Assembly: GCA_030704615.1 (NCBI GenBank)
Contig: CM060732.1
Location: 20,398,001 to 20,462,000, forward strand
DNA from: Takakia lepidozioides
Lineage: Eukaryota > Streptophyta > Takakiopsida > Takakiales > Takakiaceae
Reading direction: 5' to 3'
Length of the DNA stretch: 64,000 nucleotides
A program made the position numbers and the translations under genes. Numbering within the stretch: the first letter of the stretch is position 1; each line of letters starts with the position of its first letter. Positions 11,613-23,063 of the stretch are shown piece after piece. The notes beneath the pieces were generated by a model. The model saw only the letters and a list, made by a program, of their open reading frames with translations, searched no databases and was not told where the DNA came from.

Positions 11613-12022
11613 ACAGATCTCTGCCTCTACCACCATTGAGAACCACAACAAGCGGAGTGCATCCAGATTTCAATCAACCATGATGGTGCTGTCAGTTTGT
11701 CAGGGAAGAAGTTTCGAAGCCGCCAAAATTACTTCAATCCATTTGAAGAGAGGTTTTTAACAGAGCTTCACAATCCGCTTAGGAACAAATGAGATTACCA
11801 TCGTGGGTGCTTGAATTACGTGTTAGGAATTCGAATTCAGTCATAGACGATGATCGTGTCACTTGTTCCCAATCGTAATATGCGTTTCATTCTCCTCCAA
11901 CCTCCTCCAGCCTCCAGCCTGATCTGTTATTGCCTCCACTGACAATGAAGTCAACTTGTTTTGATAATATTTGATGACACTGCTGATTCATGCTAGCTCC
12001 ACAAGAGGAGATATGAAGGAAC

Positions 12023-12040
12023 CACGCGCGATCGCGCGTG
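12023..12040. repeat. GATC-centred palindrome 3 (perfect)
   Basis: CACGCGCGATCGCGCGTG, an 18-bp perfect palindrome preceded by GAAC; lies just beyond the last FCP1-like unit A exon. Confidence 0.85.
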
Positions 12041-12189
12041 ATTTCTCTCAAACTTTGATGACCAACATTAAGGCCGAGAGGATCTGACATAACATTGACA
12101 GTGTTAAATAACGAATGTGTGTAATGAACAGGCCAGCCATAGTTTAATTCATCAATAATACAGAGTTGTTTCCCAAACGGCTCACACTC

Positions 12190-14632
12190 AAGGCATATGT
12201 GCGAGATCGCCATCGGTTATCACTGATGGCGGAACTCTGTGCACCCGAGGAGATAGATACAGTCGGAGATTGATATAATATATGACCAGACACTTCACTG
12301 GTAGCTGTACTTGATGACCTTGACGAACGTAAAGCCTCGCGGTCCCTCCGCTCAGCCTTCCGCTGCCGTTCTTCTTTCTTCTCCTGTCGAATTTGATTCT
12401 GAACTTGACACTGGAATATAACTGTGTGGAAGCAGCACAGAAGGGAATTGTTAAAGAAAATACAAAGATCATTGAAATGTCATTGATCTCACAAAAGTCA
12501 TGTGAAGTCAACATACGTATAAGTACAAATGGAGGTTGAAGTAAAACTGATGGACTACACACAAAATAGGGCAATGTTAAACTACATAACCAGATAATCG
12601 GGATCTTTTTGCGGTGGGTGCCAAACAGAAGCATCAATAAATCTACCAAACCAGGACCAGTAGATGTGATTTCGATCTATCGGTGGGTCGGAAGATTTGC
12701 AGGAGTTCTTGCCGACATAATCAACAACGGATTGGGCTCCAATCGAGCCTGAAAGAAAAGCCACAATGCTTTGGTGAGGTCAACCAAATCCTCCTCATTG
12801 CTTGATTCCTTGAATGTGATTGGGAAGACTCCAGTATTTACTGGGTTTCGGAGTGCCTTTGGATGGGTCATCATCGACCAGTTGAATTTGCCTCTGCCTA
12901 GCAAATTCTTCCCACTAAATTTTACGAGAATCCTCTTAATATCTTTAGAAAGATATTTCATTCCAGGCTTAATATGTCCAGCTGTATCTGTGCAATGCTC
13001 GGCAGACCATATGAAACGAAATTGTTTCATAATTTTCGGAGGAACAAAACACTCCAACATCTTGCATACAGTATCCCTCTCAGAGCAAGACCAAATCGCT
13101 ACATGAAAATGAGTCAATGCAGGTCGAAGAAACTCCAGCACTCCAGGTCTTGGAACCACAAACGGTCTTGCGGGCACCTGAATTGTTACTTTCTTCAAGT
13201 GGAACATCTGTTTAAACAACTCACCTCCAGTAGGAGGCGGCCTGTAGCAAAGAAGTCCATTGACACTCAGTACTAGCAACATACGCTTGTGTTTCCGGAC
13301 ACCACACGTTCTGAACCATCCAAAAGAGCCCATTAGTTTCTGTTATCTGACCCAAAAATAAATTATTTTCAGTATATCTTGCAACTCAAAAAATGCTACG
13401 ACATACTTGCGTTTTGTGGTATACCTAGTGTCTATACCCTGACTTCCAAATGTAATATTTTGCGAAGGAGGTCCTGACTCAACATTACGACACCCGATTG
13501 TGACTTGAGACAAACAAACACAATCGGGAGTGTCTGAGTTTCCTGCAACCACGCGCGATCGCACGAGGTTCATTTGTGTCAAGTTGTGTCGACAATGCAA
13601 ATGATATATGTAATGATTACAAGGAAACCAGAAACAATAAAACAGAGGACCAAGTGAAGGAGATACTTATTACCTTTGCTAGATTTACCCTTCGATTCTG
13701 AGGCGGGTTACCACTGGAGGCAGGTGTATGTTGAAGGGATAACAGAACGCCAAATGCTGTTCTTTCATCGTCGGAGACGACCGCCGCTGACTGCTGTGAT
13801 CTTAGACGTTTCCTTGACATAGGACCATCCGGAATTCTGGGGGGGTTGGGGATGTGCAGAAATATTTGTCGGTCTTGTCGGTGTGCTGACCTCAGTCGGC
13901 AAATGAATGAGTTCAATAACCTTCTCGCTGACGGTTGACAATGGAATTCGGTTTCTTTCTTTCTGCACATCCTGAACCAAATTCAAACGGAACAAAAAGA
14001 TTACCTTGGAATACAACCCCACAGAAGTTGCCGTTTTACAGGAAGGTCATACGTTGCAGCTTTTCTGGCCTGTAGTAAAGAAAGAAAATCAGAGGATGAA
14101 CAGAAACACGGTAACAATAAAACGCATGGATGAAATAGAATTAAATCACTTGACTTCTCAGCAGCTGAGCTGTCCAGCCCTCATGATCCGGTGACCCGCT
14201 TGGAATTACGACATGATGAGGAGGCAGTTCAGCGACAGTTGCAACCAATGGAACTTGTTGTTCGGTAAACTCATGTAGATGCCCCATGACGGCGTCTGGT
14301 GGAAAGTGTTGGGATAAGGACGGCTCCAAAGAGGATTCTCCAAGATCTTGAGAGTTGTTTTCCACTATGCAGCCAACCCCAGTTAAATCATCGACCCTGC
14401 TAACGGTGGATTCACCTTTTGATATTCTGAACCTCAAAACAACATCCGAAACACTGATGGGATCACTCTTCATAACAACAATGGATGTCTGATTAGACAA
14501 CAAGTTGTCAGGTCCTTGGAAAGCTTTTGGCCTGATCATTTCTACATCGTCAACAATATCAGACGAACATGTTTCGCTAATTGGAGATGCATTTGTGGCG
14601 TGGAGAACATATTGATATAGGCATACATGCAA
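12190..14632 (-). pseudogene. FCP1/NIF-like phosphatase-domain gene, unit A
   Basis: Minus-strand exons I can follow: 14632-14141 (acidic, Ser/Asp-rich); about 13977-13675, ending LAK at a GTAATA donor and carrying a basic MSRKRLRSQ nuclear-signal-like stretch; 13333-12677 with the core domain; about 12413-12190 with a basic QEKKEERQRKAERRDREA helix. Core features: MLLVLSVNGLLCYRP at HAD motif 1, FHVAIWSCSERDTVCKML at motif 2, and KALRNPVNTGVFP near the end. Family motif 1 is DxDG or, in one plant subfamily, DxNG; here the nucleophile Asp reads Ser, so catalysis is unlikely. A frameshift lies in a G7 run near 13,840. FCP1 relatives remove phosphate from the RNA polymerase II CTD; this subfamily's substrate is unknown. 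Confidence 0.6.
13547..13570. repeat. GATC-centred palindrome 4
   Basis: AACC-armed copy ending AGGTT; lies between exons of FCP1-like unit A (intron). Confidence 0.75.
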
Positions 14633-14672
14633 ATGAAATACATGTCAACAAAGCAATAAATTTGAGTTGGAA

Positions 14673-14695
14673 GAACGCGTGATCACGCGTGGTTC
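14673..14695. repeat. GATC-centred palindrome 5
   Basis: Core ACGCGTGATCACGCGT is perfect over 16 bp, within GAAC...GGTTC arms; lies between units A and B. Confidence 0.8.
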
Positions 14696-14867
14696 CGAAA
14701 AGAAATCAACGGACATAAAGGAACAATGAATCCATTGACCGTTGCATATGATTGGCAATATAACAATTTCCATACAATGCATAAGAATATTAGAAGAAGA
14801 CTGAAATTCCATGGTCTTGACAATCAATATTAAGTAGTAAACTGTGTCCACAGTAGGTCGCGAATAT

Positions 14868-15643
14868 TTACTTATCATTTACTCGAAAATCACGATATTG
14901 TGAATTGTCAATATAGTCACGAAGAGGCCTGAACTGTGGATCGTTAACTTTGAAAGGTGGAAAGCCTATTCTCCTTGTTTTCAAGAAGCTCGAAACGTTC
15001 TCAAATTTCAAGAAGCCAAGCAAAAAATCTCTAAGTTTGCGAAGGAAGAAATCGTCGACGTCGATGTTCTCAAAAGACTTGAGAAGAAGACAAGATTCAG
15101 GAAGGTTCAGCAAGCACTTCAAAGCCGTATCATCAATCAGCAGAGTGTTACTCAATTGTAATAACCTTCAGAACTCTGCCATACTTTAAGGAGTGGTTTC
15201 ACGTTGTTCTTGTCCCGGTCGGTAATTTGGGTGCAGATTGCTTGGGCAAATGATACAATCTTCCTGCAACATGATGAACGCCGACCGTGGAAGACACGTA
15301 GGAGAAAATCCAGAATGACATTTAAGTTTTTAAGCATCATGCAGCTCCAGATACCTAAAATGAAGTGCTTGTGTAACTCTTGCCAAACTTCACGGTACAT
15401 CTCCCGTCTAAAGATTTGCCAATACCCAACAATAACAGGAATTCTGTAATCAGATTCCGAAAAACGTGGAACATGGCCTGTGCTCTGGCGTTTCATTATT
15501 TTGCACAACACTCCATTAACGTCAAAAATTATCAAGCAGGGTCCCCTCGCAGGTGGAAATCTAGGCTGTCGGATTTGTGAAGGAATGATAAAGACACTTA
15601 AGTAAATCAAAGCTGAATAGAGTGGAGAAAAGAAAAATCCCAT
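14868..15643 (-). pseudogene. FCP1/NIF-like phosphatase-domain gene, unit B
   Basis: The frame 15643-15152 contains CLIIFDVNGVLCKI (HAD motif 1 with the nucleophile Asp kept and Asn at the second acidic position), then ELHKHFILGIWSCMM (motif 2). After a one-base frame change near 15,155 the frame 15155-14868 continues with NTLLIDDTALKCLLNLPESC, the motif-4 segment with paired Asp, and a C-terminal part. Of the three units this keeps the best active-site residues. It probably lacks its N-terminal exons or shares them with a neighbour. DxNG-type plant proteins of this superfamily are known, but their substrates are not established. Confidence 0.6.
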
Positions 15644-15808
15644 GAACAGATAAGGAACTCAATGACCGCCAAATCCCAGTTCATTCTCAAAATTAGTCAC
15701 TTTAATATTCCATGTTCCAATTCAAGGGCCTCTAGGTACTTTAGATGTGCTTCCCATTCCTCCTTGTTTTTAGGCCATGGAAAGTCCCAGCGATTAATGA
15801 ATTTCACT

Positions 15809-16421
15809 CTAGCATCCTGAAAAGTAGATATCCTTAGGTATACCAAAAGGGTTCTGCTCATTGAAGGCCCAAGTGTCCATTTTTGAATGCCTCAACTTCT
15901 TCAGGTGGGGCTTCAGATGACCCATCAAAAAATCATCCTTGTATGGATCTACAAGTGCTTCGTATTTAGGTAGGAAGATGACCAGGCTCAGAGGATTGAG
16001 GAAAGACTTGTACATGTTCCCCAACGACGTCTATAAGCAAGGTGCTAGACCTGTAGGCTTTAGAGTCGAGGTCTACGAACAAGTCGTAAAGTCGTTTGAA
16101 GTAAATTGGGGCCTTAGGAAGCGTAGGCCAATATGCGTTGAAAGTAAGTCTTTGTTCCACACATTGGTCAGAACTGTAATGCATGACCTTGTGGGCGTTC
16201 CTCCCGAACAATGTTGATTTGAAATCCATGACAATCTCTTCTTTGCAGTGTTCCATAAGATGACCCAAAACTTCTATTCTGGAGGTAGACTTCACATAGG
16301 AACCGGACATCCAGAACCAGGACATAATATCTGGGCTGACATCCATTTGCAGCCAAAGGAAGAGCAAAAAGAAATCCCCGGGATCGACAGCTTGGAAATA
16401 GTCGTGTGATGGATAGATCAT
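15809..16421 (-). pseudogene. FCP1/NIF-like phosphatase-domain gene, unit C (fragment)
   Basis: Three frames together cover the domain. YYVLVLDVRFLCEV (frame of 16356-16168) resembles motif 1. RRSSTLLIDV-like sequence, actually YRSSTLLIDVVGEHVQVFP (frame of 16421-15966), is motif 4. FLPKYEALVDPYKDDFLMGHL (split across a frame change near 16,000) is the usual C-terminal segment. Two frameshifts make it a pseudogene. Its upstream side is cut by the LTR retrotransposon at 16,482. Confidence 0.5.
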
Positions 16422-16481
16422 ATCATCCTGCCCATTAGGAAATAATTATTAATTCATTGGAAGTTTTTCGTCATGGAAAAC

Positions 16482-16842
16482 TGTAACAGGGTAAAATCTA
16501 GAAGGTTCTAGATGGAGGAGGAAAGTTCCCTAGAAGTTTCCAAAATAACTAGGAAGGTTCCTAGGAAGTTTGACTTGAGGCTCTCAAGTCAAACCTACAA
16601 GATATTTATATTATGGAGAGTAGGTCAAATGTTTGATAAAGTCATATTGTGGAGAATATGTCAAACCTAGGAAGGTTGATTTTAGGAAGTTTTGACTTGA
16701 GGCTCTCAAGTCAAACCTTTAAAATAATCATATTGTGAAGGGTATATAAACATGCAATGAAAGCCTAGAAGACATCGAGTTGTTTTTGGGAAAAAGTTGA
16801 GAAGTACTCCTATTCTAGTTTGTGTAGATCCTGGGTGTTACA
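16482..16842 (+). repeat. 5' LTR of retrotransposon 1
   Basis: 361 bp, TG...CA. A TATA-like GGGTATATAAAC lies at about 16740. Two copies of a hairpin (16569-16593 and 16691-16715), with arms TTTGACTTGAG/CTCAAGTCAAA around a 3-base loop, sit in the presumed U3. Confidence 0.9.
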
Positions 16843-16843
16843 A

Positions 16844-16856
16844 TGGTATCAGAGTC
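16844..16856 (+). other. Primer-binding site (initiator Met tRNA)
   Basis: TGGTATCAGAGTC begins two bases after the 5' LTR. TGGTATCAGAGC is the usual plant LTR-element site complementary to the 3' end of initiator methionine tRNA; there is one mismatch at the end. Confidence 0.85.
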
Positions 16857-17489
16857 TAGTCTTTCTTAAAGTTGGGAGTGAATACTCTTTTTATGAGGAT
16901 TCAATTAAGATTTTTTTTTAAGAGATTTTTGTTGTTAATATTTTTAAGTGTTGAATAGATAGTAGTGATGGTGCGTCATAACGATAGTATAAAAATTTTT
17001 ATGGACTTAAATCAACCTCATTTCCGTGATTTTCCTTTAGAGTGTGAGTTTAAAATTATATGTCGTCAAGCAGAAATTAGAGATATGATAGTGCAAAGAT
17101 TTGGAGAGGGACAATATCAAGAAGTGTTACAAAACCCACGACTTGTCGTCTTTCCTATAATTAGAAATTGGAAGGTACATATATGTGTAGATACATAGTT
17201 CATGGATCGAGGTAGATATTTTCCGCCTAATTTTCTACCATCAAATGTATTTAGTATCAATGTGCGCGCCATCGACAAACATCATCTTGTAAGATTTTGA
17301 GTTGCTGAATTTGGAGGAGAATTCATGAACTTTGTCATGAGTTCAAACGTCCATTTTGTATTAACAATAGTCACGTACGGGATGGTTTGGGATTGCACTA
17401 TTTACATACTATATTAGAATAAGAGAATAGAGATAATATACATTAATATTAGAAGACAAACACCACAAAAGAACGAGTAGTAGAGCAAG

Positions 17490-18571
17490 ATGGCGGACAA
17501 TGAAGAAATGGTGAACAACGCACACACTACTCATCAAGCCAATGATCAGACGGTGTGGATAATGGAGCGCTTACACGAATTGCAGAATGCTCTTGTCACG
17601 ACCCAACAACAAAACAACGTGTTGATGGAGAAGCTTAAACAAGTGAGACAATCAACCGCCCCGGGACTGGTTGCTGGTGGGTCGGATACGTTACTGCAAA
17701 AGATGACTAAGACGTGCAAGGTCGAGCCGTATAAAGGAAGTCGCGTCATGGGAGTGCTAGAATGATGGATTTATCGAATAGAGGTACATCTGTCATATTT
17801 CCCTACATCAAGCGATTTGGACCACGGAATGTTCATACGATCTTTTCTACTCGACAATGTTTCAACATGGTTACAGACATGCGAGAGAAGACAGATTGCA
17901 AAAAGAGAACATTTACTATGGAGCACCTTAAAAGCGGGACTGCTCCAACAATTCAAGCAGTAGATGTTGTTACAACTGCTCGAATGAAATTATGGAATTT
18001 GGAACAACGCGAGAGTGTACAAAATTATATTGAAGATTTTTTGAATCTTTAGGTCCAAATCGAAAACATGAGTCCTGCAGAAGCTTTAGACAACTTCAAA
18101 AGAGGATTGAAGAAGAAAATTCAATGAGAGGTAATTTTACGCAACCCGATTGATGTCCACGAAGCAATTTCATTGGCCCAAAAGATTGAAGGGACGCTAT
18201 CAAGATAAGGCGAAGGTATACACGTTCCATTGAACCAGTACGGACCAACGCCTATGGAGCTTGAAAATCTTCGAAGGCGGGATAACTTCCAATACTCTCA
18301 AAGAAATAGACCGAGAATCAGATATGGGGAAGATAACACACAACGACAAATGAAATTGAATGACAAAGATGTGACCTCCTCAACATTCTCACGAACAGAA
18401 GGACAAAGGAAAACTAGACAATGTTACAACTGTGGAAAATACAGACATCTTGCGGCCAACTGCCGAAGTGGAAGGTACAATCGACAAACTTATCGAAGAC
18501 CTCTTAACAGTTTAAGGAGAGGAGAAGATAACGAATATCACAATGAGCAGGAAAATGAGGACAACCAGTAA
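17490..18571 (+). pseudogene. Gag of retrotransposon 1
   Basis: Starts MADNEEMVNNAHTTHQ at 17490. Middle pieces (17762-18200) resemble the retrotransposon gag helix domain (MKLWNLEQRESVQNYIEDF, AEALDNFKRGLKKKI). The last piece has a CCHC zinc knuckle CYNCGKYRHLAANC at about 18422-18463. There are at least one frameshift near 17,760 and three in-frame stops. Gag would form the virus-like particle. Confidence 0.75.
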
Positions 18572-18678
18572 GTAGACCTCACAGTCTTATTGGTTCTACA
18601 AAGAAGAGGAAAGGCGAGGGGCCCTACAAGAAGAAGAGACAAATCAATCATGCGGGCAAGAAAGAAACGTAGTTAATT

Positions 18679-18900
18679 GTGGCAGATGGAACCTTGGAAG
18701 CTATTCATGTGAGAGTATTGATAGACCCTGGGGCAATAGAAAACTTCTTATCTAGAAATGCTGCCTTGAAACTAGGACTTCCCTTAGAAAAAGATGAAAG
18801 AGATGAAGTAGAAATGCCAAATAGACATACAGAGGCCATTGAGACACTACCTAAAAGCATAGAGTTGTCGATCGGTAAATATAGAGAAACCTTAAAATGA
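18679..18900 (+). pseudogene. Aspartic protease of retrotransposon 1
   Basis: VRVLIDPGAIENFLS lies where the family has D-S/T-G-A-x-x-F. The second active-site-loop residue reads Pro instead of Ser/Thr, so the protease is probably dead. MPNRHTEAIETL follows. The frame ends in TGA at 18898. Confidence 0.7.
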
Positions 18901-19117
18901 CAAGTGGTTATACTGGCTCGATATGACGTAATATTAGGCATGCCTTGGATGGAATCTCACAACCCTGATGTTGATTGGCGTCGAAAGATAGTCAAAATCC
19001 AGAATTGAAAAATATGGGGAGATCGAGTGAGGACACCATATTGAAACCTACCATCATTTGTTATAGGTACCAGCTATATGTAAGAAAGACGTATTATTTG
19101 TAGGTTTAATAAGAGAC

Positions 19118-20500
19118 GTGGAAAATCCAAAAAAAGACACGAGTGAGGTCCCTATAGAATTACAGAGTGTATTGAAAGAGTTCAAAGATGTTTTTCCAGA
19201 TGACCTACCAGCACGGCTTCCGCCAAAGAGAAGAGTAGATCATAAGATTGAGGTTGTTCCAAGTAGTACTCCTTCTTGTAAAGTCCCTTATCGATTAGCA
19301 CCAAACGAGTTGGAAGAATCTACTATCAAAGGGCTTTATAAAACCAAGTGTATCTCCATATGGAGCGCTGATGTTGTTTGTGAAGAAAAAAGATGGAGCA
19401 AGGCGCATGTGCATTGATTATCGAGCACTCAACCAGCAGACAATGAAGAACAAGTACCCGTTACCACGCATGGACGATCTATTTGACCAACTGCGAGGAG
19501 CAAAATACTTTACGAAGCTTGATTTGAGGAGTGGATACAATCAAATTCAAGTCGCTGATGAAGATGTATATAAGACCGCTTTCCGCACTAAGTATGGACA
19601 TTTTGAATACATGGTTATGCCATTTGGTTTCACCAATGCCCCAGCCACATTCGTGGGTCTCATGAATGATATCTTCCGCCCATTCTTAGATAGATTTGTG
19701 ATAGTCTTTTTAGATGATATTTTGATCTATAGTAACAGCCTTGTCGAGCATAGAAACCACCTCAAACAAGTATTACAAGTTTTCCGTGTGAATCAGCTAT
19801 ATGCCAAAGCATTTAAATGTGAGTTTGAAAAATAAGAAGTAGATTATCTTGGGCCTCGCGTGAGTAGGAAGGGAATTGAGGTAATGAGTGAGAAAATAGA
19901 AGCTATTCAGTAGTGGATAGCCCCTGAAGACATTACCCAATTAAGAAGTTTTCTTGGCCTTACCGGATTCTACAGACGATTTGTACGGGCACTCTCAAAG
20001 ATTGCCCAACCATTGACAAATATTTTGGGCAAAGGAATTAAATGGAAGTGGGGTACAGAAGAGGAGTTAGCATTTCAGGCCTTGAATAATGCGTTGCTTC
20101 ATGCCTCGATCTTGAAATGGTATGATGTGACAAGACTAATCAAGCTCTCGGTAGATGCGTCAGGCTCAGCAGTGGGTGGGGTGTTACAACAAGAATGTAG
20201 ACGGATGACAACCAGTGGCATATTTTTCTCGCAAATTGTTATCCGCGGAATAAAATTATCATACAACCAAACGAGAATAATTGGTTATTGTTTTGGGTAC
20301 AAAACATTGGAAGCACTATCTTGGAGACAAAGAGTTCATAGTGGAGACAGACCATAAACCGTTGGTATACTTGGGGACACAGAAAGATCTATCGAAGAGA
20401 CAGATTCGTTGGGCGGAGTGACGACAACAATTTAAAATGAAGATCGTCTATGTGGAGGGAAAACGACAATTGGCGGATGCAATGACAAGGATGTCGCGTA
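19118..20500 (+). pseudogene. Reverse transcriptase and RNase H of retrotransposon 1
   Basis: RT motifs: [74 protein letters not shown] (catalytic DD). After stops come SFLGLTGFYRRFV, the thumb/tether, and KLSVDASGSAVGGVL, the RNase H start. Two pieces are in different frames near 19,370, and stops at 19833 and 19912 break the thumb. Confidence 0.85.
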
Positions 20501-20629
20501 TGAACACATTGACATAAATCAACATTCAACCCAATTGGTGGAACAAGATAGCGACGACTTCTAAAGATGATGGGGAGATCGTGGACGCTAAGAAGAAGGG
20601 CAAAGTGACAGAAGTTCGAGGGTAAGTAT

Positions 20630-21405
20630 TCAAGGAAGGTAAACTTTGGATCCCTGATGAACCTGCATTGAAGACAGAAGTCTTGTTTGAAGCTCATGAT
20701 ACGGCGATAGCACGACATGTTGGAGTTGAAAAAACATTCGAACAACTAAAACGAACATTTTATTGGCCACGGATGCGAGACGAGGTATAGGCGTACGTTC
20801 GAAGTTGCATGAAATGTCAACAAAATAAATCAACAAACCGCAAGCCAGCAGGTCTTTTACAACCACCACCAATACCAAACAGACGTTGGGAACATATGAG
20901 CATGGTTTTAGTTTGTGAGTTACCTCAAACCTCATCGGGATAGGCAAATTGAGTAAGATGATACACATCCGTCCCACTAGAAAATCCGTCATTGTACCCG
21001 AACTAGCTCGACTATATCTGGAAGCGGTCTATTCCCATCATGGGCTATCTAAAGTTCTCGTTACTGACAGGGGTACCCAATTTATTAGCTTGTCTTTTTA
21101 AAACCAAATTAGCTGTGTCAACAGCCTATCATCCGGAGTCAGATGGACAGACAGAGCGAGCAAATCATACAATTGAAGAAATGTTGCGGGCCTTTACGTT
21201 AGAAGAACAAGAAAAGTGGGATTGGTTATTACCATTGGTAGAATTTTCATACAATAACTCGGTCAACGCGTCAACGAAAGAAACTCATTTCTTTTTAATG
21301 TATGGCGAACATCCAAATGTGCCAACAACTCTTACAAAGTTCAAGTTACCAAATGAGAAGTTATCCAAGGTAGCCGCGACTAACACATTTGTGCAACAAA
21401 TTTGA
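20630..21405 (+). pseudogene. Integrase of retrotransposon 1
   Basis: The zinc domain reads HDTAIARHVGVEKTFEQL with CMKCQQN downstream. The core is damaged: MSMVLVCELP replaces the first-Asp segment. Then STAYHPESDGQTERANHTIE carries the catalytic Glu region, followed by DWLLPLVEFSYNNSVNAST. A piece between the first Asp and this region appears lost. Confidence 0.75.
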
Positions 21406-21658
21406 CGGGGAGTACGTCAAGCTAAAGAGAAGCTGATGGTTGCCCAAACTCGCCAAAAGCAGTATGCAAATGCACGGACGGGATGAGGAGTTTGCAGTTC
21501 GGGATCAATGTGGTTTGGAGCAGTAACATACAAGCTGGAGTTACCACCACATATGAAGATCCACCCGGTGTTTCACGTTTTTCTACTACGTCGTTACGAA
21601 TCTCGACCATCAATATTCAAAGATAATCAAGAACCACAAACTTTACCAGAGTTGATAG

Positions 21659-21783
21659 ATGGAAATGAAGAGTGGGAGGTCGAACCGTGTTATGAAAAAA
21701 TGCACATACAAACGAAGACGACATGAGGTGTTGGAGTATTTGGTTTTATGGAAAGGATTTCCATTATATGACACGTCTTGGCC
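21659..21783 (+). pseudogene. Truncated chromodomain of retrotransposon 1
   Basis: CTYKRRRHEVLEYLVLWKGF then PLYDTSW is the start of a chromodomain (aromatic cage and LVLWKG motif), used by chromoviruses to target chromatin. The domain breaks off after DTSWP at about 21783, where unrelated antisense coding-like sequence begins. Confidence 0.75.
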
Positions 21784-21784
21784 T

Positions 21785-22250
21785 TCACGTTTTTTTCTTT
21801 TTTTCATCCTTTACTTTTTCTCGGTTAGTGACAAATACCTCATAGCGCTGCATGCTTGCATAAATGTTCTGCACAGCACGATCTGACATCCGTGCAGCTT
21901 GTTGTAGTCGATATAATGCATGTTCTTTCTGAACCTCTTCTGATGCCAAAGTTCTCACCCACATGATCCACTCCGTCCATCTCTCTTCACGTGGCACGAA
22001 CCTTTTGATGTCTACTACCCTAGCCAGCCGATTTGCAGTCGCCCTTGCGGTATCACGTTCCTTAATGAGATTTTCCACAACAATTGTTGTGTCGGATTAA
22101 ATAGTTGTTCCCGAACACTCACCCCTCACCACCATAGGCTCATTGCCTTTTGTCCTCTGTTCACATTCAAGCCTTGCATCTTGTGCAACAGCAAATGACG
22201 ACCGGGGCAGGCTAGGAATATCATATGGGAACCGGTGCAAAATCTCGCAA
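21785..22250 (-). other. Antisense ORF between chromodomain and 3' LTR
   Basis: On the minus strand about 150 codons are open except one TAA (about 22,098). They read RSSFAVAQDARLECEQRTKG, then ENLIKERDTARATANRLARV and MSDRAVQNIYASMQRYEVFV, an Arg/Glu-rich helical protein. No family recognised. It replaces the rest of the chromodomain and runs against the element's coding sense, so it may be a captured host gene piece or an antisense accessory ORF. Confidence 0.45.
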
Positions 22251-22308
22251 ATGTTCAATTGACAATTCAAGCTTTTGAAAATTCGAACAACGAGGACGTT
22301 GCTTCTTG

Positions 22309-22322
22309 AAAGAGGGGAGGAT
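22309..22322 (+). other. Polypurine tract
   Basis: A GAAAGAGGGGAGGAT-like purine run directly before the 3' LTR; this would prime plus-strand DNA synthesis. Confidence 0.75.
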
Positions 22323-22712
22323 TGTAACAGGGTAGAATCTAGAAGATTCTAGATGGAGGAGGAAAGTTCCCCATAAGTTTCCAAAATAACTAGGAAGGTT
22401 CCTAGGAAGTTTGACTTAAGGAAGTTTGACTTAAGGAAGTTTGACTTGAGGCTCTCAAGTCAAAACCTATAAGATATTTATATTATGGAGAGTAGGTCAA
22501 ATGTTTGATAAAGTCATATTGTGGAAAATATGTCAAACCTAGAAAGGTTGACTTTAGGAAGTTTTGACTTGAGGCTCTCAAGTCAAACCTTTAAAATAAT
22601 CATATTGTGAAGGGTATATAAAATGCAATGAAAACCTAAAATGCATCGAGTTGTTTTGGGAAAAAGTTGAGAAGTACTTCTATTCTAGTTTGTGTAGATC
22701 TTGGGTCTTACA
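22323..22712 (+). repeat. 3' LTR of retrotransposon 1
   Basis: 390 bp, clearly related to the 5' LTR. The 29-bp excess is explained by a local duplication of a GGAAGTTTGACTTAA unit near 22,405-22,440. The two hairpins recur at 22440-22464 and 22563-22587. Confidence 0.9.
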
Positions 22713-23063
22713 AAAGCAGGAAGAAAATCAGAAGGCGGAGAATGAAGTATCAGCTTTGGCGGCACTTGCTCCAAGCCGGATGAGGTTTCGCCGCCATCTC
22801 CCCCGACGACGGGTCTTTCGCCGTCCGATATGTTTTTCTCAACCCCTCCCATAAGTAACCTCGCGCGACACCCGCAGTTTCTGAAGCTGTCACCTTGGAC
22901 GACGATATCCTCACTCTCAAGTCGTATTGTTTCTTCATTGTACATTGTTGTGTGTCGTTTGTTCTGTTATATTCATGAGACTATCACAAAGCAATAGGTT
23001 ATTAGTTTCATTTTTAAAAGATTCTGATGTTATATCAACTTTGAAATTTTTGTTTTACAAGTG
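22713..23063. other. Gene-block sequence beside retrotransposon 1, nothing recognised
   Basis: A minus-strand open stretch (22945-22750) reads MYNEETIRLESEDIVVQGD and Gly-rich sequence. It may be a terminal exon of the neighbouring acidic gene. No domain. Confidence 0.3.

Larger units (their letters stand above)
10051..12189. other. Left part of the accessory block, no gene recognised
   Basis: No domain recognised on either strand. Short open frames only. Base composition and GCGATCGC palindromes (11,089 and 11,593) match the block to the right, so it probably belongs to the same decayed unit. A weak diverged repeat links 11,265-11,340 with 11,768-11,870 (both start near ACAATCCGC). Confidence 0.4.
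16482..22712 (+). mobile_element. Ty3/gypsy chromovirus-like LTR retrotransposon 1, degenerate
   Basis: Bounded by two related LTRs starting TGTAACAGGG and ending TTACA. Flanks AAAAC (16477-16481) and AAAGC (22713-22717) fit a 5-bp target duplication with one mismatch. Internal order: primer site, Gag with zinc knuckle, protease, RT, RNase H, integrase, truncated chromodomain, polypurine tract. The order RT before IN and the chromodomain place it in the Ty3/gypsy chromoviruses. Many stops and frameshifts (TAG 18050s, TGA 18127, TAA 18208 and others) make it inactive. It is inserted in the FCP1-like gene block. Confidence 0.9.
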
